In this document: positions 41,194 to 49,531 of the stretch, piece after piece
Position numbering within the stretch: position 1 is the stretch's first letter
Layout of the letters: every line of letters starts with the position of its first letter
DNA from: JADJYF01 sp050186725
Lineage (GTDB): Bacteria; Pseudomonadota; Gammaproteobacteria; Ga0077536
Length of the DNA stretch: 64,000 nucleotides
Reading direction: 5' to 3'
Assembly (NCBI GenBank): GCA_050186725.1
Contig: JBFWYG010000010.1
Location: 1-64,000 of the forward strand
Position numbers and translations under genes: made by a program
The notes under the pieces: generated by a model
Told to the model about the DNA's origin: nothing
The model's database searches: none
The model's input: only the letters and a program-made list of their open reading frames with translations

Positions 41194-42147
41194 ATGGCCG
41201 ACCACCTCACCGATTCCCTGGCCCGTTTCGAGCGCACCATCGCCGCCGAAGAAAAGATCGAGCCGCGCGACTGGATGCCGGACAAGTACCGCCTGAACCT
41301 CATCCGCCAGATCTCGCAGCACGCGCATTCCGAGGTCGTCGGCCAGCTCCCCGAGGGCAACTGGATCACCCGCGCGCCGAGCCTGCGGCGCAAGGCCATC
41401 CTGCTCGCCAAGGTGCAGGACGAAGCCGGACATGGTCTGTACCTCTACAGCGCGGCCGAGACCTTGGGCGTGTCGCGCGAGCAGATGCTGGACGATCTGC
41501 TGGCGGCCAAGGCCAAGTACGCGAGCATCTTCAACTACCCGACCTTGTCCTGGGCCGACGTCGGCGCCATCGGCTGGCTGGTCGACGGCGCGGCGATCGT
41601 CAACCAGATCTCGCTCTGCCGCACCTCCTACGGCCCCTATGCGCGCGCCATGGTGCGCATCTGCAAGGAAGAGAGTTTCCACCAGCGCCAGGGCTTCGAA
41701 ATCATGCAGACGCTGGCGGCGGGCACGCCCGAGCAGAAGGCCATGGCGCAGGACGCGCTCGACCGCTGGTGGTGGCCGACCCTGATGATGTTCGGCCCGC
41801 ACGACGCCGAGTCGGCCCACACCCAGCAGTCCATGCAGTGGAAGATCAAGCGCCAGTCGAACGACGAACTGCGGCAGAAGTTCGTCGACCAGACCGCCCA
41901 GCAGGCCGCGCACATCGGCCTCGTCATTCCCGACCCCGACCTTAAGTGGAACGAAGCGCGCGGCCATTACGACTTCGGCGAGATCGACTGGGATGAATTC
42001 AACCGTGTCCTGAACGGCCACGGGCCGTGCAACCGCGCGCGTCTCGCCGCGCGACGCAAGGCCCACGAGGACGGTCAGTGGGTGCGCGACGCGATGATGG
42101 CGCATGCGGACAAACAGGCGGCCCGCGCGCGCGGCGTCGCGGCCTGA
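41194..42147 (+). CDS. paaA: 1,2-phenylacetyl-CoA epoxidase catalytic subunit PaaA
   Basis: 317 aa from ATG at 41194 with GAGG upstream. The ferritin-like di-iron site is shown by HSEVV (Glu47) and two ExxH motifs: Glu77-AG-His80 and Glu160-SF-His163. The sequence matches PaaA, which with PaaC forms the oxygenase core that epoxidises phenylacetyl-CoA with O2 and NADPH in the cytoplasm. It heads the paaABCDE-X operon; all genes run in the same direction with 1- to 22-bp gaps or overlaps. Confidence 0.95.
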   Translation: MADHLTDSLARFERTIAAEEKIEPRDWMPDKYRLNLIRQISQHAHSEVVGQLPEGNWITRAPSLRRKAILLAKVQDEAGHGLYLYSAAETLGVSREQMLDDLLAAKAKYASIFNYPTLSWADVGAIGWLVDGAAIVNQISLCRTSYGPYARAMVRICKEESFHQRQGFEIMQTLAAGTPEQKAMAQDALDRWWWPTLMMFGPHDAESAHTQQSMQWKIKRQSNDELRQKFVDQTAQQAAHIGLVIPDPDLKWNEARGHYDFGEIDWDEFNRVLNGHGPCNRARLAARRKAHEDGQWVRDAMMAHADKQAARARGVAA

Positions 42148-42161
42148 GAGGGAGAGCACCG

Positions 42162-42446
42162 ATGAGCAGCAAGCATCTGCCGCTGTGGGAAGTCTTCATC
42201 CGCAGCCGGCGCGGCCTCGATCACAAGCACATCGGCAGCCTGCACGCGGCCGATCCCGAACAGGCGCTGCAGGCCGCGCGTGACACCTACACGCGCCGCC
42301 AGGAGGGCGTGAGCATCTGGGTGGTGCGTTCCTCCGACATCCACGCCAGCCAGTTCGAGGACGAGGCCGCGTTCTTCGACCCGGCGGCGGACAAGATCTA
42401 CCGCCACCCGACCTTCTACGACGTGCCCGAAGAGTTGAAGCTGTGA
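42162..42446 (+). CDS. paaB: Phenylacetyl-CoA epoxidase subunit PaaB
   Basis: 94 aa with GGGAGAG before ATG. The sequence WEVFIRSRRGLDHKHIGSLHAADPEQALQAARD and the terminal HPTFYDVPEELK match PaaB, the small accessory subunit that bridges PaaAC heterodimers in the epoxidase complex. The length is typical. The stop overlaps the GTG start of paaC. Confidence 0.95.
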   Translation: MSSKHLPLWEVFIRSRRGLDHKHIGSLHAADPEQALQAARDTYTRRQEGVSIWVVRSSDIHASQFEDEAAFFDPAADKIYRHPTFYDVPEELKL

Positions 42447-43195
42447 ACGCCGCGCACTACGAGTACGTGCGGCGCCTCGGCGACAACGCGCTGGTGCTCG
42501 GTCAGCGCCTGTCAGAGTGGTGCGGCCACAGCCCGTTCCTCGAAGAAGACATCGCGATGGCCAACACCGCGCTCGATCTGATCGGGCGCGCGCGCATGCT
42601 CTACAGCCACGCGGCCGAACTCGAGGGACGAGGTCGCGACGAGGACGCGCTGGCCTACGGGCGCGACGAGCGCGAGTTCGGCAATTTCCTCATGTGCGAA
42701 CTGCCGAAGGGTGACTACGCCTTCACCCTGGTGCGCCAGTACCTGCTGGACGTCTATCACCATCGCCTGTTCACCGCGCTCACCACCTCCAGTGACGAGA
42801 CGCTCGCGGCGATCGCCGCCAAGGCGGTGAAGGAGGCGGCCTACCACCTGCGCCGCAGCGGTGACTGGGTGGTGCGCCTCGGCGACGGCACCGACGAGAG
42901 CCGCAATCGCTGCCAGGCGGCGCTGGACGAACTGTGGGGCTACACCGAGGAACTCTTCGCCGGTGACGCGGTGGACGCGGCCGTGGCGGAGGCCGGCATC
43001 GGCGTGGCGCCCGCGTCGCTCGCCGAGGGCTGGCGCGCGGAGGTCGAGGCCCTGTTCGCCCGCGCGGGGCTCAGCGTGCCGCGCGACGACTGGCAGGCGA
43101 GCGGCGGACGCGCCGGCCTCCACACCGAGCACATGGGTCGCCTGCTCGCCGAACTGCAGTTCGTGCAGCGCGCCTACCCGGGTGCGCGGTGGTAA
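42443..43195 (+). CDS. paaC: Phenylacetyl-CoA epoxidase structural subunit PaaC
   Basis: 250 aa from GTG at 42443, overlapping the paaB stop (GTGA). PaaC is the non-catalytic ferritin-like partner of PaaA; LGDNALVLGQRLSEWCGHSPFLEEDIAMANTALDLIGRARML (about 12-53) and EFGNFLMCELPKGDYAFTLVRQYL (about 76-99) are family signatures. Stop and paaD start overlap (TAATG). Confidence 0.95.
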   Translation: MNAAHYEYVRRLGDNALVLGQRLSEWCGHSPFLEEDIAMANTALDLIGRARMLYSHAAELEGRGRDEDALAYGRDEREFGNFLMCELPKGDYAFTLVRQYLLDVYHHRLFTALTTSSDETLAAIAAKAVKEAAYHLRRSGDWVVRLGDGTDESRNRCQAALDELWGYTEELFAGDAVDAAVAEAGIGVAPASLAEGWRAEVEALFARAGLSVPRDDWQASGGRAGLHTEHMGRLLAELQFVQRAYPGARW

Positions 43196-43701
43196 TGGCG
43201 ACCGGGCGCCCCACCGGCAGCGCGACCGTCGAGGCGACGGTGCGCGCGCTGCTGGAGGACGTGCGCGATCCCGAGATCCCGGTGCTGACGCTGGCAGATC
43301 TCGGTGTGCTGCGTGACGTGGCGGTGGAGGGCGGTCGCGTGACGGTCACGATCACGCCGACCTACAGCGGCTGTCCGGCCATGCACACCATGGAACAGGA
43401 CGTGCGTCAGGTGCTGGCCGAGGCCGGCTATCGCGACGTGGTGGTCAAGACCCGCCTCGCGCCGGCCTGGACCACCGACTGGCTGACGCCGACGGCCCAC
43501 GCCAAGCTGCGCTCGGTCGGCATCGCGCCGCCGGCCAACGTCACCACTGACAAGCGCGTGCTGCTCGGCGAGGACGTGCCCTGTCCGCGCTGCGCCTCGC
43601 GCCGGACCGAGAAAGTGAGCGAGTTCGGCTCCACTGCCTGCAAGGCGCTGTATCGCTGCCGCGACTGTCTCGAACCCTTCGACTATTTCAAGTGCCTGTG
43701 A
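43195..43701 (+). CDS. paaD: Phenylacetyl-CoA epoxidase maturation protein PaaD
   Basis: 168 aa from ATG overlapping the paaC stop; GTG at 43189 would add two residues. The N-terminal MIP18/DUF59 domain has DPEIPVLTLADLGVLRDVAVEGG (about 27-49) and PTYSGCPAMHTME. The C-terminal zinc-ribbon-like end has CPRC, an isolated Cys in STACK and CRDC pairs. PaaD is thought to assist Fe-S cluster assembly or delivery to PaaE. Position in the operon is standard. Confidence 0.93.
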   Translation: MATGRPTGSATVEATVRALLEDVRDPEIPVLTLADLGVLRDVAVEGGRVTVTITPTYSGCPAMHTMEQDVRQVLAEAGYRDVVVKTRLAPAWTTDWLTPTAHAKLRSVGIAPPANVTTDKRVLLGEDVPCPRCASRRTEKVSEFGSTACKALYRCRDCLEPFDYFKCL

Positions 43702-43723
43702 TTGACGGGCCACGAGGACTGCC

Positions 43724-44818
43724 ATGGTCGCCGCCGGTTTTCATTCCCTGACCATCGCCGAGGTGCAACGCGAGACCGAGGACGCTGTGTGCCTGCGCTT
43801 CGAGGTCCCGCCGGCGCTGGCCGCGACCTTCGCCTTCACGCAAGGGCAGTACCTGACGTTACGCCGCGACCTCGACGGCGAGGACGTGCGCCGCTCCTAT
43901 TCCATCTGCAGCGGTGTCGATGACGGTGAACTGCGCGTGGCGGTGAAGCGCATCGAGGGCGGGCGGTTCTCCACCTGGGCGAACGACGAACTCACCGTCG
44001 GTACCGCGGTGGAGGTCATGCCGCCCGCGGGCAGCTTTCACACGCCGCTCGCCGCCGAGCATGACAAGAACTACCTGTGCATCGCCGCGGGCAGTGGCAT
44101 CACGCCGGTGCTGTCCATCGTCAAGTCCATCCTGTCGCGCGAACCGCGCAGCCACGTGACCCTGCTCTATGGCAACCAGAAGGTCGCGAGCATCATGTTC
44201 CGCGAAACGCTGGAGCGGCTGAAGAATCGCTACATGGCGCGCTTTCAGCTGATTCACGTGCTGTCGCGCGAACATCGCGACGTCGACATCCTGAACGGCC
44301 GCATCGACAACCGCAAAGGCGCGGCCTTGTGCCGCAACCTGCTCGATCTCTCCGCGGTGGACGAATTCTTCCTGTGCGGACCGGAGGGCATGATCTCCGA
44401 AGTCTCGCGTGGACTGCGCGGCGCTGGCGTCGACGAGGCGCGCATCCATTACGAGCTGTTCGGCGCCTCCGCGGCCGATGCGGCGGCCGCCATCCTGCGC
44501 CACCAGGCGCGCGCGCGGCGCTATGGCGGCAAGGTGAGCCGCGTGACGGTCAAGGCCGACGGCCGCGAGACGGTGTTCGACCTCTCGCCGGACGGCGAGA
44601 ACATCCTCGACGCGGCGCTCGAAGCGGGCGTCGATCTGCCGTTCGCCTGCAAGGGTGGCGCCTGCGCGACCTGCAAGGCGCGCGTCACCCACGGCGAAGT
44701 GGAGATGGATGTGCGCCACGCGCTGGAGGACAGCGAGATCGCCGCCGGCTTCGTCTTGAGCTGCCAGGCGCATCCGCTGTCCGACGAGGTCACCCTGGAC
44801 TTCGATCGCGCGGTGTGA
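43724..44818 (+). CDS. paaE: Phenylacetyl-CoA epoxidase reductase subunit PaaE
   Basis: 364 aa. A ferredoxin-NADP reductase module (FAD motif RRSYSICS, about 56-63; nicotinamide site GSGITPVLSIVKSIL, about 123-137; CGPEGM) is fused to a C-terminal plant-type 2Fe-2S domain with Cys ligands in FACKGGACATCKARV and LSCQAHP. It passes electrons from NADPH to the PaaAC di-iron centre. The stop overlaps the paaX GTG start. Confidence 0.95.
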   Translation: MVAAGFHSLTIAEVQRETEDAVCLRFEVPPALAATFAFTQGQYLTLRRDLDGEDVRRSYSICSGVDDGELRVAVKRIEGGRFSTWANDELTVGTAVEVMPPAGSFHTPLAAEHDKNYLCIAAGSGITPVLSIVKSILSREPRSHVTLLYGNQKVASIMFRETLERLKNRYMARFQLIHVLSREHRDVDILNGRIDNRKGAALCRNLLDLSAVDEFFLCGPEGMISEVSRGLRGAGVDEARIHYELFGASAADAAAAILRHQARARRYGGKVSRVTVKADGRETVFDLSPDGENILDAALEAGVDLPFACKGGACATCKARVTHGEVEMDVRHALEDSEIAAGFVLSCQAHPLSDEVTLDFDRAV

Positions 44819-45756
44819 GCGTGGGACGGGCCGGCGCCGGCGCGCCGCTCGCCGCGGCGCTGGACACCCTTGCGCGGTCGCTCGCGCCGCGCGCCGGCTC
44901 GCTGGCCGTCACCCTGTTCGGCGACGTGATCGCGCCGCAGGGCAACAGCGTGTGGCTCGGCGACCTGGTGGCGGCGATGCGCGACTTCGGTCTGAACGAG
45001 CGCCAGGCGCGCACCGCGCTGTTTCGCCTGGTGCGCGAAGGCTGGCTGGAAGCGCGCGCCGTGGGACGACGCAGCCTCTACGCCTACACCGCGTGGGGAC
45101 AGCGCCAGTACGCGCGCGCCGCGGAACGCATCTATGCCGCCGGGACGCCCGCCTGGGACGGGCAGTGGACCCTGGTGTCGAATGTCGCGCTCGCGCCCGC
45201 GATGCGCGACGAATTGAAGCGTCGACTCGGCTGGCTCGGCTTTGGCGCGCTTGGCGCCGGCCTGCTCGCCCATCCACGCGCGCCGCGCGCGGCGCTGACC
45301 GACACGCTGCGCGAACTCGAGTGCAGCGAGCAGGTGGTGGTGTGGCACGCCACGGCCGCGCTGGACGCACCGCTCGTGAGCCTGGTGCGCGGCGCCTGGC
45401 GGCTGGACGAACTCGGCCAGCGCTTCGCGGATTTCGTCGCGCGCTTCCAGCCCTTCGAGGCCCTGCTGCACGGCGAGGTCGCGCCCAGCGAGGCCTTCCT
45501 GCTGCGCGTGCTGCTGGTGCACGAGTACCGGCGTATCCTGCTGCGCAGCGCCGATCTGCCACCCGAACTCTTGCCCGGCGCCTGGCCCGGGCACGCGGCG
45601 CGCGCACTGGCCTCGCGCCTCTACCAGGCGCTGCATTCGCCGGCCTGCCTGCACGCGAGCGCGGCGCTCGCGAACGAGCACGGGCCGCTGCCGGCGCCGG
45701 ACGCGGCCTTTGTCACGCGCTTCGGCGGACTCGTCGCCGACCCTCGAAACGGCTGA
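44815..45756 (+). CDS. paaX: PaaX family transcriptional repressor
   Basis: 313 aa from GTG at 44815, overlapping the paaE stop; GTG at 44821 is also possible. An N-terminal winged-helix (SLAVTLFGDVIAPQGNSVWLGDLVAAMRDFGLNERQARTALFRLVREGWLE, about 31-81) precedes the PaaX-type central and C-terminal domains (GQWTLV; VLLVHEYRRILLRSADLPPELLP). PaaX binds phenylacetyl-CoA and represses paa operons. Here it is the last gene of the operon, so it would be autoregulated by the same promoter. Confidence 0.92.
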   Translation: MSVGRAGAGAPLAAALDTLARSLAPRAGSLAVTLFGDVIAPQGNSVWLGDLVAAMRDFGLNERQARTALFRLVREGWLEARAVGRRSLYAYTAWGQRQYARAAERIYAAGTPAWDGQWTLVSNVALAPAMRDELKRRLGWLGFGALGAGLLAHPRAPRAALTDTLRELECSEQVVVWHATAALDAPLVSLVRGAWRLDELGQRFADFVARFQPFEALLHGEVAPSEAFLLRVLLVHEYRRILLRSADLPPELLPGAWPGHAARALASRLYQALHSPACLHASAALANEHGPLPAPDAAFVTRFGGLVADPRNG

Positions 45757-45836
45757 CGCTTGCATGGCTATTTGCGCGAGCCGCCACTAGCATTAGGCAC
45801 CCCGGCGCCCAAGCCGGCCTGCGAGGTTTCAGCGTC

Positions 45837-47267
45837 ATGAGCATCGCCGCCACGCCCAGCGCCCTGCGCGAGATCGCCGACATGCCGGCGCCCAAGGGCT
45901 TGCCGCTGTTCGGCAACTTCTTCGAGATCGATCTGAATCACTTCCACCAGGTGCTGGAACGCTGGGCCGATCAGCTGGGGCCGGTATACAGCTTCGCGAT
46001 CGGGCCGCGACGCATGGTGGCGCTGGCCGACCCCGAGGCGATGAAGCGCATGTTCCGCGAGCGGCCGGACACCTTTCGGCGCACGCGCCGCCTGGCCGAC
46101 GCGCTCGCGGAGATGCGCTTCACCGGCGTGTTCTCGGCGGAGGGCGATACCTGGCGGCGCCAGCGCAAGCTGGTCGCGATGGCCTTGAACACGGCGCATC
46201 TGAAGTCCTTCTACCCGAGCATGCGCATCACCACCGAACGCCTGCTGGCGCGCTGGCAGCGCGCGGCGCGCGACGGCGTGGACATCGACTTGTGCGCGGA
46301 TCTCATGCGCTACACCGTCGACGTCACCACCCAGCTCGCCTTCGGCATCGACTTCAACACCCTCGAGACCGAAGGGCCGGTGATCCAGCAGAAGCTCGAC
46401 AAGGTCTTCCCGGTGTTGAATTCCCGCATCAACGCGCTGGTGCCCTACTGGCGGCACTTCCGTCTGCCGCGCGATCGCGAACTGGACGCGGCGCTGGCCG
46501 ACATCCAGCTGCGGGTCAACGCCATCATCGCCGACGCGCGCGCGCGCATGGCCGCCGATCCCGCGCTGTACGAGGCGCCGACCAATTTCCTGGAGGCGAT
46601 CATCGCCGCCAAGGAATCCGAGGGCATCGAGTTATCCGACGAAGACATCTACGGCAACGTCTGCACCTTGCTGCTGGCCGGCGAGGACACCACCGCGAAC
46701 ACCATTGCCTGGGCGGTGAACTTCTTCATCGAACAGCCGGCGCTCTTCGCGCGCGCGCGCGCCGAGGCGGACGCGGTGCTCGGCCATTCGCCGGTCGCGA
46801 CCGACGTCGACCAGGCCGGCGAACTGCCCTTCATCGAGGCCTTCTACAACGAGACCATGCGGCTCAAGCCGGTCGCGCCGATCAACGCGATGGAGCCGCT
46901 GGAAGACGTGGAGCTCATGGGCTACCGCATTCCGCGCGGCACGGTCGTCATGATGCTCACGCGGCACATGGCGACCGACGAGGCGCGCTTCGGCGACGCC
47001 AGGCGTTTCGACCCGGACCGCTGGCTGCGCGAGACGCAGCCGGCGGGCTGCCCGCACGACACCAGCGCCTACGTGCCTTTCGGCACCGGGCCGCGCTTCT
47101 GTCCGGGGCGCAATCTCGCGCTGCTCGAGATCCGCACCGTGCTGTCCATGCTCTGTCGCAACTTCGAGGTGCGCCTCGCGCCGGGCACGCCGCCGGTGGA
47201 GGAGCACCTGGCCTTCACCATGATGCCGAGGAATCTCATCGTGCGCCTGACGGCGCGCGCCAACTGA
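45837..47267 (+). CDS. Cytochrome P450
   Basis: 476 aa from ATG at 45837. The I-helix oxygen-binding motif AGEDTTANTI, the K-helix ExxR (NETMR) and the haem-binding FGTGPRFCPGRNLAL with axial Cys422 are all present. There is no N-terminal membrane anchor, so it is a soluble class I type that needs ferredoxin and ferredoxin reductase; none is adjacent (PaaE is dedicated to the epoxidase). It follows paaX by 80 bp and could be read through from the paa operon, but a functional link is unproven. The 4-helix style resembles fatty-acid/CYP102-like and bacterial CYP4-like enzymes. Confidence 0.92.
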   Translation: MSIAATPSALREIADMPAPKGLPLFGNFFEIDLNHFHQVLERWADQLGPVYSFAIGPRRMVALADPEAMKRMFRERPDTFRRTRRLADALAEMRFTGVFSAEGDTWRRQRKLVAMALNTAHLKSFYPSMRITTERLLARWQRAARDGVDIDLCADLMRYTVDVTTQLAFGIDFNTLETEGPVIQQKLDKVFPVLNSRINALVPYWRHFRLPRDRELDAALADIQLRVNAIIADARARMAADPALYEAPTNFLEAIIAAKESEGIELSDEDIYGNVCTLLLAGEDTTANTIAWAVNFFIEQPALFARARAEADAVLGHSPVATDVDQAGELPFIEAFYNETMRLKPVAPINAMEPLEDVELMGYRIPRGTVVMMLTRHMATDEARFGDARRFDPDRWLRETQPAGCPHDTSAYVPFGTGPRFCPGRNLALLEIRTVLSMLCRNFEVRLAPGTPPVEEHLAFTMMPRNLIVRLTARAN

Positions 47268-47280
47268 AGGGGAGCGAGGA

Positions 47281-47778
47281 ATGAAGACGATTCATGCGAC
47301 GCTGGTGGCGGGCGCGGGCCTGCTGCTTTCCACCCAGCTGCCGGCCGCCGACTGCGCCGACGGCAGCGGCCCGCAGGGCGCGGTGCAGAACTACATCACC
47401 GCCATGCAGAACCACGCGTTCAGCAAGGCCTATGACTTCGTCACCGCGAAGATGACCGACGGCAAGTCGCGCGAGGACTGGGCGGCCCAGCAGAAGCTCT
47501 TCTACGAGGGCGGCGAGGTCAACGTGCTCGGCATGGACATCCGCAAGGCGCAGGCGCCTGACGACGACGCGGCCTGCGCCAAGCAGGCCCTCGTGCCGAA
47601 CATCCTCAAGTCGCGCGACAAGTTCAACAACCAGGGCACCACCGAGTTCGAGGTCTATACCACCGTCAAGGATGGCGACGCGTGGAAGATCGACGCCCAG
47701 GAGACGCTGTTCGACGCCGAGGGCGTGAAGAAGTGGTTCCCGGGCGAAGAGGTGCCGGATTTCGAGGATCAGTATTGA
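47281..47778 (+). CDS. Hypothetical secreted protein
   Basis: 165 aa with an excellent ribosome binding site (GGGGAGCGAGGA) before ATG. A Sec signal peptide occupies about residues 1-23 (cleavage near LPAAD). The mature part, with AVQNYITAMQNHAFSKAYDFVTAKMTDGKSREDWAAQQ (about 36-73), resembles the NTF2-like DUF4878/lumazine-binding-like type of small periplasmic proteins. Two Cys residues (26 and 100) could form a disulfide. It is 13 bp after the P450 and probably in the same transcript. Function unknown. Confidence 0.78.
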   Translation: MKTIHATLVAGAGLLLSTQLPAADCADGSGPQGAVQNYITAMQNHAFSKAYDFVTAKMTDGKSREDWAAQQKLFYEGGEVNVLGMDIRKAQAPDDDAACAKQALVPNILKSRDKFNNQGTTEFEVYTTVKDGDAWKIDAQETLFDAEGVKKWFPGEEVPDFEDQY

Positions 47779-47779
47779 A

Positions 47780-47826
47780 ATCGGGGACAGACCCCGGTTG
47801 CGTAGCAACCGGGGTCTGTCCCCGAT
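47780..47826. terminator. 22-bp perfect inverted repeat, likely bidirectional terminator
   Basis: Arms of 22 nt (outer ATCGGGGACAGACCCC, inner GGTTGC) surround a 3-nt loop GTA. It is the longest member of the GGGACAGACCCC repeat family and sits exactly between two convergent stop codons, 1 nt after the left one and 12 nt before the right one. No U-run, so it may act by a strong hairpin alone. Confidence 0.6.
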
Positions 47827-47838
47827 TCACGACATTCG

Positions 47839-49368
47839 CTACGCCGCCTCGGCCTGCTTCAGCCGGTCCAGCGCCTGCCGGTGGTCCGGGAAGTGCTGCA
47901 GCATGCCCTCGCAGAACTTGCGCATCTCGGCCGGCAGGAACACCTGCACGTCGCGCGGCGGCTTGCCTGGGCGGGTCGGGAAGCGGCCCATGCCAGCCAG
48001 GATGCAGTACCAGGAGGTCGGGCTGTACACCTGGCGTCCCGCCTGGCTGCGCAGTTCGCTCAGGAGATCGCCGCCCCTGTCCCACACGGCGAGGATGCGT
48101 TCGAGTTCCGGCGTCAGCGGCGTCGCCTCGCGCGCGTTCACCCAGTACTCGGTGTCGCTGCGCGAGTTCAACTTGTAGTGGGTGAAGACATAGTTCTTCA
48201 CGCCGTCGAAGATCAGATTGATCTTCTCATTCATGTCGGCGCGGTAGCGCTCGCTGAAGCCACCCTGCTCGTAGCGCTGCATGAACATGTCGACCGTGTC
48301 CTGCACGATCATGAGCGCGGTGGCCTCCAGTGGCTCGATGAAGCCCTGGGCGAGCCCGACCGCCAGGCAGTTGCGCACCCAGGACTTCTCCACGCGACCG
48401 ACGCGCATGCGCAGGTGGCGAGCCTCCTGTGGTGAATCGAGCAGGCCGAGCGTCTCGCGCAGTTCGCGCTCGGCGGCGTCCTTGTCGACGTAGTCGGAGG
48501 AATACACGTAGCCGTTGCCGTAGCGGTTGGTGAGCGGAATCTTCCACACCCAGCCGAATTTCAGCGCGCGCGACAGGGTCTCCGAGGGCAGCGTGCCGTC
48601 GGCGTCGAGCGGGGTCGGCATGGCGACCGCGCTGTCGTTGAACAGCCACTGCTTGTAGGGCTGGAACGGCACGTTCAAGGTCTTGCCGATCAAAAGGCTC
48701 GCGAAGCCGGTGCAGTCGACGAAGAAGTCGGCATCCACCTGGCCGTGCTCGGGCGTGTCGACGCCCGCGATGTCGCCGTTCTCGTGCACGCGCACCTGGT
48801 TCACGGTGCCGACGAGGTGACGCACGCCGCGCGCGGTCGACCAGCGCTTGAGGAATTCGCCGATCAGCGCGGCGTCGAAATGGTAGGCGTAGTCGGCCAC
48901 GTAGCCGGTGCGCTCGTCGGGTTGCGGCGCGCGGCGGCTGCCGGCGAGGTACTGGGAGATGAAGAAGGTGTCGGGATGCGCGTGCACGTCGAGGTTGCGG
49001 CTGCGCAGCGAGGCGTTCTGGTAGAAGGCGCGGATCGGCCCATCGTCGCTCTGCGAGAAGAACGGGTGGTAGTAGCTCTGGTAGCCGGGCTTCGTCGACC
49101 AGTCGGGAAAGCGGATGCCGCACTTGTAGGTGGCGTTGCAGTGGGGCATCCAGTCCGCTTCGGTCACGCCGATGCGGTCGAAGAAGCGGCGCATCTTGGG
49201 TGTCGAGCCCTCGCCGACGCCGATGATGCCGATGCTGTCGGACTCGAGCAGCGTCACTTCGAACCCGTGTTTCGCCCATCCGTGAACCAGCATCGCCGCG
49301 GTCATCCAGCCGGCGGTGCCGCCGCCGACGATGAGGATGCGCTTGGTGGCTGCGGGAGTCTCGGCCAT
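47839..49368 (-). CDS. Tryptophan-halogenase family flavin-dependent protein
   Basis: 509 aa from ATG at 49368. The N-terminal FAD motif GGGTAG (15-20), the Lys82 that corresponds to the catalytic lysine of PrnA-type halogenases (ATYKCGIRF), and the WxWxIP motif (WVWKIP, 273-278) that blocks monooxygenase activity are all present. FVDCTGFASLLIG and a late AVGLAQGFIEPLEATAL are further family motifs. The enzyme should make hypohalous acid from FADH2, O2 and halide for regioselective halogenation. It needs a flavin reductase, not seen nearby. No NRPS/PKS or pigment cluster lies in the window, so the natural substrate is unknown. Confidence 0.9.
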   Translation of the reverse strand: MAETPAATKRILIVGGGTAGWMTAAMLVHGWAKHGFEVTLLESDSIGIIGVGEGSTPKMRRFFDRIGVTEADWMPHCNATYKCGIRFPDWSTKPGYQSYYHPFFSQSDDGPIRAFYQNASLRSRNLDVHAHPDTFFISQYLAGSRRAPQPDERTGYVADYAYHFDAALIGEFLKRWSTARGVRHLVGTVNQVRVHENGDIAGVDTPEHGQVDADFFVDCTGFASLLIGKTLNVPFQPYKQWLFNDSAVAMPTPLDADGTLPSETLSRALKFGWVWKIPLTNRYGNGYVYSSDYVDKDAAERELRETLGLLDSPQEARHLRMRVGRVEKSWVRNCLAVGLAQGFIEPLEATALMIVQDTVDMFMQRYEQGGFSERYRADMNEKINLIFDGVKNYVFTHYKLNSRSDTEYWVNAREATPLTPELERILAVWDRGGDLLSELRSQAGRQVYSPTSWYCILAGMGRFPTRPGKPPRDVQVFLPAEMRKFCEGMLQHFPDHRQALDRLKQAEAA

Positions 49369-49467
49369 GGTTTCAACCTCGTACGGAAAAGTCTCGGCGT
49401 GAGGACCGCGTCGGCGCAGTATGCTTCGCCGCATCGCCTCGCGCATGACGCCGCGCAAGCGCGCGGC

Positions 49468-49502
49468 AAAAAAAAACGCGGGATGGTTGCCCATCCCGCG
49501 TT
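49468..49502 (-). terminator. Rho-independent terminator
   Basis: On the minus strand a 12-bp perfect stem (AACGCGGGATGG / CCATCCCGCGTT) with loop GCAA is followed by nine T residues. It lies 30 nt after the DUF1329 stop and upstream of the halogenase start, so it ends the DUF1329 transcript. It is the only classical terminator with a T-run that I saw in the window. Confidence 0.92.
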
Positions 49503-49531
49503 CCTTGGAACGGTGAGTTCCCTCGGGACTT

